A stretch of DNA of 64,000 nt from Flavobacteriales bacterium (GTDB taxonomy: Bacteria; Bacteroidota; Bacteroidia; Flavobacteriales; Flavobacteriaceae). The notes under the pieces were generated by a model, which searched no databases, had not been told where the DNA came from, and worked only from the letters and a program-made list of their open reading frames with translations. A program made the translations under genes and the position numbers. Each line of letters opens with the position of its first letter. Position 1 is the stretch's first letter. This document shows positions 26,944-35,175 of the stretch, in pieces. The stretch covers positions 248,001-312,000 of the forward strand of contig JACJYY010000004.1 in assembly GCA_020635875.1 (NCBI GenBank), in the 5' to 3' direction.

Positions 26944-28230
26944 TTAATATATACCTTCGATATGAACGTTTGCTCCATCAAGTTTTAGTCCTTTAGTGAC
27001 TTTATCATTTGAGGGATCAAATTCATATACATTGGCCTCACCTGTTTTTGGGCTTATAGCCATATAAAACTTACCATTACGCACTACTCCACTTTCATAA
27101 GTGAATAATTGAGAGTTAGGGACATCTAGTTTGACCGCAGTTTTATTATTCAAATCAATCTTAGCTACTGACCATGAATCCTCAGAATAATAATTACCTG
27201 CATTTTCCATATGAATTGGCATATATCCTATGCCATTACCTACGTAGAACCATCCAACAGTACCTACATTTGTCGAAAGACCTAGCGCTTCTGAAACGTT
27301 AAATACATATGAGGTATCATAGGAACCATTTTTCAATCGCGTAATTACTGTTTTATCACCTTTTGATAAATCAAAGTTATTAGCACTCATGAACCAGTTA
27401 GATTGGTAAACATCTCCTTTCTCATCTATGTGCATAGAAGGAGCTCTATATCCTCCTGTGTGTCCATTACTTGCATCAGATTGAGTGATTTTTCCATTCC
27501 CAAACGAAGGGTAATCAAACACTAACGTTTCTAAACCAGTCTGCTTTGGTTTTCTAAATGGCGGTGGTGTTGATGGATCAAAAATATCCATATGCATTAA
27601 CCCAAAATAGATTTTATCTCCAGCAATAACTGGTGAATCTACACGCATTGGATGATATCCAATTGTACCACCAATTTTAGCATTAGCCGATTGAGGAATT
27701 ACAAATTCTGTTAAATTACTAACTGCTAAGCTTGGTAAATCGATAGATGCTAAACGTAATGTACAAGTGTAATCAGTTACTTCATTTGCATCATTCTTTA
27801 CCGCTTCGGTAACCACATTGTATACCATTATTGTGTTCTCACCTGCTAGTTTATATCGAGGACGAGTTGTCCCTACAGCCAAACCTACATTGATTTCTTT
27901 TAACGTTTCATAAGCACCATCTTTCTTAGCTTGTAGTTGAGACAATAATCCTGTTCCATAGTTTAAAGAATATACGAATCCGCCTGTCGCGATTACCCTA
28001 GCTGCTTGGTCTGCATCTAATTGAGTTCCATTATTTACAAAACTTAATGAACCTGATGTTAATTCATTATTGTAAGCGATGTAGTAAGCTCCATCAACGG
28101 TTCCCACAAAATTATTTACGGCTTCTACTTCGGGTTGTACCTCTGGAGTCGTCACTTCATCATTATCACATGAAGTAGTCAATACTATGGCTAGAGCTAT
28201 TGCTCCCAGCGTTTTAAATCTATTTTTCAT
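26944..28230 (-). CDS. DUF4374 surface lipoprotein (XusB-like)
   Basis: 428 aa. Lipobox TTSCDND at the N-terminus, then a beta-propeller typical of DUF4374 (GTTRPRYKLAGENTIMVYNV, GTIGYHPMRVDSPVIAGDKIYFG, MHIDEKGDVYQSNWFM). Bacteroides XusB, of the same family, captures ferric enterobactin and salmochelin at the surface and hands them to the TonB receptor. Directly downstream of a TonB receptor (33-bp gap) with a PepSY gene further on: the XusABC order A-B-(extra)-C. The ligand here is inferred. Confidence 0.85.
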   Translation of the reverse strand: MKNRFKTLGAIALAIVLTTSCDNDEVTTPEVQPEVEAVNNFVGTVDGAYYIAYNNELTSGSLSFVNNGTQLDADQAARVIATGGFVYSLNYGTGLLSQLQAKKDGAYETLKEINVGLAVGTTRPRYKLAGENTIMVYNVVTEAVKNDANEVTDYTCTLRLASIDLPSLAVSNLTEFVIPQSANAKIGGTIGYHPMRVDSPVIAGDKIYFGLMHMDIFDPSTPPPFRKPKQTGLETLVFDYPSFGNGKITQSDASNGHTGGYRAPSMHIDEKGDVYQSNWFMSANNFDLSKGDKTVITRLKNGSYDTSYVFNVSEALGLSTNVGTVGWFYVGNGIGYMPIHMENAGNYYSEDSWSVAKIDLNNKTAVKLDVPNSQLFTYESGVVRNGKFYMAISPKTGEANVYEFDPSNDKVTKGLKLDGANVHIEGIY

Positions 28231-28263
28231 AATTCAATTTTTACTTATTTAATACTATTGTTT

Positions 28264-30603
28264 TTATACTCTTATTACTATTTTGGCGTACCATGCTCTT
28301 CCGGGTTTTTGAAGTGCATAGTTGTCGAAAGCTTGTTGGTTGGTTAGATTATTACCATTTATACTTAGTGTGGTTTTTTTATTTGGGAAGGTATATGTGA
28401 TAGAACTATTATGAATAAATTGATCAGGAACAAGTTCTAAATCGTGTTTTCCATATAATGGGGTCGAATGATTGAATTCGGAAACATAATTGGTGGACCA
28501 CTCAGCCGTAAGACTTGATTTTTTCTTAAAAATTCCATTGATCGTATACGAAATAGAGCCATTTGATGATATTGATGGTATATTAGGTAAATCGAATCCT
28601 TTGTTAAGGTTGATGTTACCATCAACATCCACAGAAGAGTTATCTATGGATTTAATATATGAGCTGTTTAAGCCCAATTTTAACTGTTCTTTAAGGTTAT
28701 AATCGATTGTAAGGTCTATACCATACACATGTGCTCTATTTACATTTTGATATCTAAATACACTTTGATCAAATTGTTGTAATTGAATCAATGATTCTAC
28801 ATCACGGTAGAATCCATTTATTGAAGTATTAATTTTACTTGATTTTATTGTTACAATCCAATTGATACCTGAATTGTAATTCCAACTTTTTTCAGGGTTT
28901 AATTCAGTTGATCTCATGATGAACAAACCGTCACCCATAACTTCCTCTGGTTCTGGCAAACGACTCGTGTGTTCTATTGATGCTGTTAATAGGATGTTAT
29001 TATTTATACTGAAAGAGCTAGATGCTCCGTAACCAGGTGTTGATGATGTTGATGTCTTTGAATAATAAATAGGAACACCATCTAAATAATCAGACACCTT
29101 TAATGTCGCATTGTAATTAAAGTATTTAGAAAAAAGACTCAGAAATAAATTGTCGTCAAACCATTTGTTTTCATAGGATACACCCAAAGTATTCTTATTA
29201 TAGTACTGTGGAGCCCAATATCCATCAGTTTTTTGAGTAACAATAGGATCACTATCCTGCCTTCTTACTCTCGAATGTAAATAATTGAATTTAAATTGTT
29301 TATATCCAGCATATAGTCTTTGTACAAAAACGATTTGATTCAAGGTATTGAGTGATTTGAATTGTTCCCCTCCAATAGTTCGTTTCCCTTCAACTTCTCC
29401 TCTCCAATTGTAGATATTACGACTGGTATCTATATGCTTCCGTGTCAAATCTGTGATTGAGGTAAATGATTTTAATCGGAAGTCTTTTATTAAGAATGAG
29501 CTTTTGTCAACATTTAGATATGGACTAATTACTTTTTGAGTATATATCGCTTCACCATAGGGTACTTCCATACTGGAGCCATGTTGAATCTCTTTATCCA
29601 TATCCGAAATTATGGCTCCAACTGACAAAGTATTAATCCATTTTAGATTGGTTAGACCAATGCTGGCATTAACTGATTTAGACGCAAATGCATCATGAAA
29701 TCTTTTAGCCCTTTGGTTTCGTTCAACTACAAATGTTTGTGGATTAGTAATTTGAATTTTATCTCCCCATATTTCATAATCATTATCCGAAGTATTATAA
29801 AATGATGAAAATTTAAGAGTTAAACCATTCTTTTTATTTCGATAATTAGAAAACAATGCTACTCTATGGGTATTAAATGATCCTATAGAATAGGAAATAT
29901 TGGTTTGGTTTTTAATCGTATTGTGTGAAATCAAATTGACAGCACCGCCTAAAGCATCGTTACTTAATTGAATAGGAACAACTCCTTTGAAAATTTCGAT
30001 TCGACTAATCAAACCAACTGGTATTGTATTAATTGAATATGAAGAACCATAATACTCCATAGGAATACCGTCTATAAAAAAGCGAATAGATCTTCCGCCT
30101 AAACCGTTTAAGGATATATCTGAACGTGAACCAAGACCACCAGACTCACGCACATTAACTCCTGAAATTTTGTTCAAGATGTTATTTAAACCTATTGATT
30201 GACTTTGAAGTTCTTTAGTGTCCAAACCAATGGCAGCATAACCTTTACTTTTTGTATTGACATCTTTGCTACTTATAACTTCTATCTCGTTCAATTCTTC
30301 TACGTCTTCTTCAAGCTTTATACTTATGTGTTCTATTTTACTGTTTACGACAATCGTTTTTGGTATAAAACCCATGGATTGCGTAATTAATGTAATCGGA
30401 TAAACGAGTTCGTCCTGAAAACAAAACTTACCATCAAAAGCACATATTTCGTAAATGTCTGTGTCAACAATAGAAACAGTAGCAAAAGGCACGGGCTGCT
30501 TGTTTTGATCTTCGACTATGCCACATAACCCTGAACCATTAGCATTTTGTGCAATGGAATAAGCTAGAAACAAGAAAAGTATATAAAACAATTTGTACTT
30601 CAT
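28264..30603 (-). CDS. TonB-dependent siderophore receptor (XusA-like)
   Basis: 779 aa. Signal peptide about 1-18, then a carboxypeptidase-regulatory-like domain (CGIVEDQNKQPVPFATVSIVDTD) at about 27-100, a plug domain (SIGLNNILNKISGVNVRESGGLGSRSDISLNGLGGRSIRFFIDG) and a barrel ending RAWYAKIVIRV. It belongs with the DUF4374 and PepSY genes and a divergent AraC regulator, a pattern seen for xenosiderophore uptake. Its upstream region contains an inverted repeat that resembles an iron-repressor site. The substrate is likely a catecholate ferric-siderophore, by analogy with XusA. Confidence 0.87.
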   Translation of the reverse strand: MKYKLFYILFLFLAYSIAQNANGSGLCGIVEDQNKQPVPFATVSIVDTDIYEICAFDGKFCFQDELVYPITLITQSMGFIPKTIVVNSKIEHISIKLEEDVEELNEIEVISSKDVNTKSKGYAAIGLDTKELQSQSIGLNNILNKISGVNVRESGGLGSRSDISLNGLGGRSIRFFIDGIPMEYYGSSYSINTIPVGLISRIEIFKGVVPIQLSNDALGGAVNLISHNTIKNQTNISYSIGSFNTHRVALFSNYRNKKNGLTLKFSSFYNTSDNDYEIWGDKIQITNPQTFVVERNQRAKRFHDAFASKSVNASIGLTNLKWINTLSVGAIISDMDKEIQHGSSMEVPYGEAIYTQKVISPYLNVDKSSFLIKDFRLKSFTSITDLTRKHIDTSRNIYNWRGEVEGKRTIGGEQFKSLNTLNQIVFVQRLYAGYKQFKFNYLHSRVRRQDSDPIVTQKTDGYWAPQYYNKNTLGVSYENKWFDDNLFLSLFSKYFNYNATLKVSDYLDGVPIYYSKTSTSSTPGYGASSSFSINNNILLTASIEHTSRLPEPEEVMGDGLFIMRSTELNPEKSWNYNSGINWIVTIKSSKINTSINGFYRDVESLIQLQQFDQSVFRYQNVNRAHVYGIDLTIDYNLKEQLKLGLNSSYIKSIDNSSVDVDGNINLNKGFDLPNIPSISSNGSISYTINGIFKKKSSLTAEWSTNYVSEFNHSTPLYGKHDLELVPDQFIHNSSITYTFPNKKTTLSINGNNLTNQQAFDNYALQKPGRAWYAKIVIRV

Positions 30604-30630
30604 ATAACTGTTTTTTAGCTGACTGTTTTT

Positions 30631-30649
30631 ATTTAGACTCGTTTTAAAT
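30631..30649 (+). promoter_or_regulatory. Iron-box-like inverted repeat in the divergent siderophore promoter region
   Basis: ATTTAGA-CTCGT-TTTAAAT: two 7-bp arms with one mismatch. It sits directly before the -7 of the AraC gene and 28 bp upstream of the receptor start, where a repressor would block transcription. A related palindrome lies at 32141-32161 with its -7 in the same relation. Together they suggest an ATTTAGAA-n3-TTCTAAAT-type Fur- or DtxR-like site. Confidence 0.55.
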
Positions 30650-30657
30650 TAACTTTG
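30650..30657 (+). promoter_or_regulatory. -7 element of the AraC-type regulator gene
   Basis: TAACTTTG, an exact TAnnTTTG match, abutting the palindrome at 30631-30649. A TTG at -33 is not present, which often means an activator is needed. Confidence 0.5.
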
Positions 30658-30716
30658 CGAATGTATGGTTAAAAACCACATAGGCGATAACGCAAAAAGA
30701 ATTAAAAACAACGCAA

Positions 30717-31733
30717 TTGACTAATAATTCAGCAAATCAATACTCCACGACAATAAGTATAGAGCAACCTAACAAAGAGGAGAAAACAATAGATTATCCT
30801 ATAGATTTTTTTACTCATAAAAAAATTATTTCGCGCCAACGCGAGCTAATAAATGGTTCTACAAAAGGAATTGTAAACGAGTATTTATTTGATGGAATTT
30901 GCATTGAAGAAAGAGAAGTACATATTAACTCTCCATTAGAGGTAAATGTTAAACATACGTTCCCATACCTCAAAATGCATTTTGAAATAAATGGTTATTC
31001 TACTTATATACCTAATAACGAAAAAAGTCTTCCTGTTATCATTCCTGGAGGAAAGCACCAGTTGTTTTATTTTCCATCAGTAGATGGGCGACTGTTTTAT
31101 AATGAAAACTCAAAAAGAAAGACATTAGAAATAACACTTTCACTCAAATTTATAAAACAAGCTTTTCAAGAAAATTGGGAGATCCTAGAATCTTTTGGGG
31201 ATGCCCTATTTGATAATAAACCATTTGTTTTTGGAGAAGAGAGCGAAACAATTACACATGATATTTTAAATATAATAACTCAAATCACATCTTGTAGTCT
31301 CCCAGATCATTTGAGAAGAGCATATCTTAAATCAAAGGTAACTGAACTATTAGTATTACAGTTGTATTATCTTAATAAAACAAACACTAATAAATCGAAG
31401 AAGAGACCACAACACTATGATAAAATAATTTCAGCAAGAAGCTTCATGCTAGAGCATATGAATCAAAATCTCAATATTGATTTACTTTCAAAACATGTCG
31501 GACTCAATTCTAATTTATTCAAGAAGGGATTTAATGATGTGTATGGAATTCCTTTTTTTCAATATCTCACTTCGCTTAGAATGAAGAAAGCAGTTTATCT
31601 TCTTGACGAAACGGACAATACTATTTCTGAAATATCAAACAAGGTCGGTTATACCTACTCTCAACACTTTTCAAAGGTTTTTAAAAAACACTTTGGAGTA
31701 ACTCCTAGTCAGTTTAGACAAAAAGAAAAATAG
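30717..31733 (+). CDS. AraC-family transcriptional regulator, likely siderophore-responsive
   Basis: 338 aa. The N-terminal about 200 residues are a cupin-like sensing domain (IPGGKHQLFYFPSVDGRLFYNENSKRKTLEI). The C-terminal two HTH motifs are at about 240-335 (LDLLSKHVGLNSNLFKKGFNDVYG; TISEISNKVGYTYSQHFSKVFKKHFGVTPSQFRQ), close to the PchR-like branch. The frame has no ATG near its start; TTG at 30717 is the only in-frame start between the stop at 30681 and a much later Met. It diverges from the siderophore receptor gene and probably activates it. Confidence 0.88.
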   Translation: MTNNSANQYSTTISIEQPNKEEKTIDYPIDFFTHKKIISRQRELINGSTKGIVNEYLFDGICIEEREVHINSPLEVNVKHTFPYLKMHFEINGYSTYIPNNEKSLPVIIPGGKHQLFYFPSVDGRLFYNENSKRKTLEITLSLKFIKQAFQENWEILESFGDALFDNKPFVFGEESETITHDILNIITQITSCSLPDHLRRAYLKSKVTELLVLQLYYLNKTNTNKSKKRPQHYDKIISARSFMLEHMNQNLNIDLLSKHVGLNSNLFKKGFNDVYGIPFFQYLTSLRMKKAVYLLDETDNTISEISNKVGYTYSQHFSKVFKKHFGVTPSQFRQKEK

Positions 31734-31748
31734 ACTTCGACAGTGCGA

Positions 31749-32105
31749 TTAATTTAGATATCCCGTAATATTATTTTCTTCAAGATTGGATTCAAAATTC
31801 ATAAGAAATTTTGTCCATGATATTAAATCTTCAAGTTCATCCAAGGTGTTTTCGTCAATTTTAAGACATATATCAATTAAGGGATGAGAAGTCCATATTC
31901 TATTACATGGCTGACCTTTACAATGGCTGCAATCACACATTTTAACTGCGTTTTTGATAATAGTGTATAGGTCTGAGAGTTCTTTCTGAGTCATATAGAT
32001 ACCTATCGTACCTATGTAAACTTGAATGTTTCTTTCTGGATTCTTTGTAACAGTTGAGTCTACTTTATAACTTGAACCGTAGTTGTTTTTGTATATAAGA
32101 TTCAT
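31749..32105 (-). CDS. Small Cys-rich protein of unknown function
   Basis: 118 aa. No signal peptide. A compact Cys cluster, CDCSHCKGQPC (Cys57, 59, 62, 67), with a further Cys80, could bind a metal or an iron-sulfur cluster. The N-terminal half is beta-rich (NIQVYIGTIGIYMTQKEL) and the C-terminal part helical and acidic. I do not recognise the family with confidence. Its upstream region carries an iron-box-like palindrome matching the one before the AraC/receptor pair, so it may be iron-regulated. Confidence 0.65.
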   Translation of the reverse strand: MNLIYKNNYGSSYKVDSTVTKNPERNIQVYIGTIGIYMTQKELSDLYTIIKNAVKMCDCSHCKGQPCNRIWTSHPLIDICLKIDENTLDELEDLISWTKFLMNFESNLEENNITGYLN

Positions 32106-32127
32106 GGTCGAATGTTTTATTAGATCA

Positions 32128-32161
32128 CGAATATAGTTTTTATTTTTAATTATTCTAAATA
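32128..32161 (-). promoter_or_regulatory. -7-like element with adjacent iron-box-like palindrome
   Basis: On the minus strand TATATTCG (32135-32128, one mismatch to TATATTTG) is preceded by TATTTAGAATAATTAAAAATA (32161-32141). Its right half TTCTAAATA (plus sense) is the reverse complement of TATTTAGAA; the opposite arm matches at 7 of 9 positions. Same placement just upstream of the -7 as at 30631-30657. Confidence 0.5.
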
Positions 32162-32191
32162 AAAATAACTAATAACTGTGTTTTTGTATTT

Positions 32192-32980
32192 TTACTCTTT
32201 CGGAATTTTGGAATGAGGTGTTTTACCTATAGTATTTACTTCTTCTTTGTCTTTCTTTTCCTTTTTGCGTTTTATCGTGTATTTGTATCCCAACCCAAGG
32301 ATATTGGTTGTTTTTGGATAAGTAGCATTTAAATCTCGTTCCATGCGGTAAAAGAACCCCAACTCCCCCATTTTTTTAAATTCATAGTCCATTCCTACTG
32401 TTAATCTAAACTTATCTAATTCCACAGGCTCTCCTTTTCTGTCTTTTCTAAATAACTCTGCGGCTACAGAAGGTGTCCACTTCGTTTTTTTAATATTGTA
32501 ATCAATAGCCGTCATGAATCGTAATCTGGTGTCAGGATAATCCCCTTCTAATTCAGAAACTCCCAACTCGTTCTTATTTTGATAACGCAGACGATACTTT
32601 AGACCAAATCGTTGTAATTTATGTTTGTACGACACATCTATGTTATATCTAAAGAAATGATTATAACCTTGTTTTTTACCTTGATTATCATTTTCGGTAA
32701 TATAACGTCCAGAAAACCCTACATCAAAATGCTTATTAATTTTATACGAAACACCCAATTGTGTAAAATACAAATCCGTTTGTGAGGCGTCTTCTTTGAG
32801 TCTAAACTGCTCTTCCAATTCTAAAGAAAATTTCTTGGTAGCCTCCCATTTTATAGCTGTGGATCCCCATGCTTCCAAGTCTCTTACTTGAACTTGCTTT
32901 GTTTTTTGGGCTTTTGCCAAAGGACTTATGATTAACGCTGCAATGATAATCGCGAATTGAATTCCTAAAGATTTGGACAT
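32192..32980 (-). CDS. DUF2490 outer-membrane barrel-like protein
   Basis: 262 aa, signal peptide to about residue 24 (PLAKAQ). DUF2490 features: WGSTAIKWEATKKFSLELEEQFRLKEDASQTDLYFTQLGVSYKINKHFDVG and many amphipathic strands, ending in a charged tail (KRKKEKKDKEEVNT). Function unknown; the predicted location is the outer membrane. 1 bp downstream of the DUF4956 gene, so the two are coupled. This pairing occurs elsewhere in Bacteroidetes near VTC-type polyphosphate polymerases, but none is present here. Confidence 0.78.
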   Translation of the reverse strand: MSKSLGIQFAIIIAALIISPLAKAQKTKQVQVRDLEAWGSTAIKWEATKKFSLELEEQFRLKEDASQTDLYFTQLGVSYKINKHFDVGFSGRYITENDNQGKKQGYNHFFRYNIDVSYKHKLQRFGLKYRLRYQNKNELGVSELEGDYPDTRLRFMTAIDYNIKKTKWTPSVAAELFRKDRKGEPVELDKFRLTVGMDYEFKKMGELGFFYRMERDLNATYPKTTNILGLGYKYTIKRKKEKKDKEEVNTIGKTPHSKIPKE

Positions 32981-32981
32981 A

Positions 32982-33617
32982 CTAATTGTTTGTTGAGTTT
33001 GAATTATACGTGAAGCTGATTTGTACCGTCTTTTTGAGAAAATCTACTTTGCCTATGGCTAAATCATCTATTTTAACCTCAAATAAATCTTCTAGTTCTT
33101 TGATTAATTTTGGATGATTAGAAGGACTTATGTTTTCAATACTGTCATATACAATTTCTTGTGTTCGAGGACTTACTATTCGATCGGCTAAAATATTTTT
33201 TCTTGTCCATTGCCTTTCAATAAAATACATGGTAAGAACGATAATAGTATTGGCTGCTAAAAGCTCTACATAACTCATTTTTTTATTGGCTAAGGCATTG
33301 ATTACAGAAACACCGATAATGACAAAGAGGTAAGTCATTTCTTTTATTTCAATGGAATTTGTGCGATATCTGATGATACCAAATATGGCAAATAAACCCA
33401 ATGCCATACCAATATCTAATTCGTACTTCTTTAATGTAAAACACAAAAAGAAAACTATAATACCAATCATGTAGTACGTGAACAAATACTCTATCTTTCG
33501 ATTGTTATTATAATACAAATACTTAATGACAATGGTTAGAAAAAAAATGTTTACTCCAAAACGGAACACCATTTTATAAAAGTCATCATCAAAAATTGGA
33601 ATGTTCAAAAACTCCAT
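32982..33617 (-). CDS. DUF4956 integral membrane protein
   Basis: 211 aa. Four or five membrane segments in the first 125 residues (VFRFGVNIFFLTIVIKYLYY; IGIIVFFLCFTL; MALGLFAIFGIIRYRTNSIEIKEMTYLF; YVELLAANTIIVLTMYFI), then a soluble C-terminus ending KVDFLKKTVQISFTYN. The block RYRTNSIEIKEMTYLF is typical of DUF4956. Function unknown; cotranscribed with the DUF2490 gene. Confidence 0.82.
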   Translation of the reverse strand: MEFLNIPIFDDDFYKMVFRFGVNIFFLTIVIKYLYYNNNRKIEYLFTYYMIGIIVFFLCFTLKKYELDIGMALGLFAIFGIIRYRTNSIEIKEMTYLFVIIGVSVINALANKKMSYVELLAANTIIVLTMYFIERQWTRKNILADRIVSPRTQEIVYDSIENISPSNHPKLIKELEDLFEVKIDDLAIGKVDFLKKTVQISFTYNSNSTNN

Positions 33618-33700
33618 ATTTATTATTATTAGGATAACATTATCTTAATGCTAAATTAATTGCGCTTTCGAATATAATGATAATAAAGCGATTAGAAATT

Positions 33701-35173
33701 CTAGTTGCGTTTTTTTATGACATATTGGAGCAGAATATCTACATATCGATTAACTTCTGGAGCTATTTGTAAGGTATAATGAATATAAATGTAAAGTGGA
33801 GCAAACAGTAGTGTTTTGAGAGCTATATTGATAATCGGATGGAAAGAGAAATCCCAAAAATAAAATACTCCAATAAAAGCAAATAACAGTATCAGGGCGT
33901 ATACTGTTTTTATTGTAAATGGAAATAGCTTCATTTTTTTTACCACAAACAACCATTTAGACCAACTGTAAATAGTCGCAGCTAACAACGTGGCAAGAGC
34001 TGCTCCATTAAGCCCTAAATAAGGTATCAATAGCATATTGAATGCAACAGACAATAAAGCAAGCCCAACACCTAAAAACAACACCAATTTATAATAGGTA
34101 GAATTGTATATAATAGAATTGTTGTTCCCCAAAAGTAATTCAAAGTACTTGGAAAATCCGACCATAAAAACGATAGAAATACCCCCACTATATTGCTCAG
34201 GAATCAATAAATACAGCTGCTTTATATTTAGTAGTATGCCTAAAAACACTAATCCTCCAGTCACCTGTAGACTTATGGAAGATTTTTTGTACAACGCATC
34301 CAATTTATCATATTCATTATCAGCCATCAATTTAGAGGTTACGGGATGCAATATTTGATGCATTGCTCTTGATGGCACATAGATTACTATACAAATAAAA
34401 ATAGCTACAGAATAATAAGCAATGTTCTCAATACTGATGTATTGTGCGAGCATGAATTTATCTAAATCCAGCATAACCATAGCCACACTACCTGACAAAA
34501 TGATAAAGGCGCTATATTCAATTATCTGTTTTGCTTCTTTGGGTATAACCAAAGAAAACGAAGGACGTCTTATGCGAAAGGCATACACCATCATCAAAAC
34601 CATACTTATACCGTATATCAATACAAGTGCATAGATAAAATCAACTGGAGAAAGAAGTTCAAAGTATACTAATAATAACGTAACAGCAACCATAGCGCGT
34701 ACTACAACTTCCTTGATAAAACTCCCAAATACCGATTGATAATGAGCCTTAACCCAGGCATAGAAAATTTCAAAATAAGCCATTGAAAAACCCACCAAAG
34801 GCACTATCCAGGCATAATCATAAATAATAGGGTTTTTAAATGATATTAATTGTGCGATATCATAATAAAAAAATGCTCCAATAACCGTTAGCGGAACAAT
34901 AAAAAGCAAAGGCAACAAGAGTACAAAACTCAAAAATTGTGTTTTTGACTCTTCGGTGGTGTAGGTCGGAAAATATTTAATCAAACTATTCTGTACACCA
35001 AAGGCAATCAAAGGCATTAATAAATTGGCTGAAGACAATATAAAACCCACTAATCCATAATAGGTATCTCCCAATATGTGAGTGTAAAGAAATAACGTAT
35101 TAGCCGCACCAATGGCAAACCCAATATAGGTAATTATGGCGTTTTTTATGGATTGAGAAGCGATTACACTCAT
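33701..35173 (-). CDS. Oligosaccharide/lipopolysaccharide flippase (Wzx/MATE-like)
   Basis: 490 aa with about 12-14 membrane segments spread over the whole length (start SQSIKNAIITYIGFAIGAANTLFLYTHILGDTYYGLVGFI). The layout is that of Wzx-type polysaccharide export flippases. It likely moves lipid-linked glycan across the inner membrane. It follows the glycosyltransferase gene by 2 bp, so both are in one operon. Confidence 0.85.
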   Translation of the reverse strand: MSVIASQSIKNAIITYIGFAIGAANTLFLYTHILGDTYYGLVGFILSSANLLMPLIAFGVQNSLIKYFPTYTTEESKTQFLSFVLLLPLLFIVPLTVIGAFFYYDIAQLISFKNPIIYDYAWIVPLVGFSMAYFEIFYAWVKAHYQSVFGSFIKEVVVRAMVAVTLLLVYFELLSPVDFIYALVLIYGISMVLMMVYAFRIRRPSFSLVIPKEAKQIIEYSAFIILSGSVAMVMLDLDKFMLAQYISIENIAYYSVAIFICIVIYVPSRAMHQILHPVTSKLMADNEYDKLDALYKKSSISLQVTGGLVFLGILLNIKQLYLLIPEQYSGGISIVFMVGFSKYFELLLGNNNSIIYNSTYYKLVLFLGVGLALLSVAFNMLLIPYLGLNGAALATLLAATIYSWSKWLFVVKKMKLFPFTIKTVYALILLFAFIGVFYFWDFSFHPIINIALKTLLFAPLYIYIHYTLQIAPEVNRYVDILLQYVIKKRN

Positions 35174-35175
35174 AA

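Noticed and set aside
30604..30716. A clear -7/-33 pair for the siderophore receptor on the minus strand
   Set aside because: No TAnnTTTG was found on the minus strand in this gap; the receptor's promoter remains undefined.
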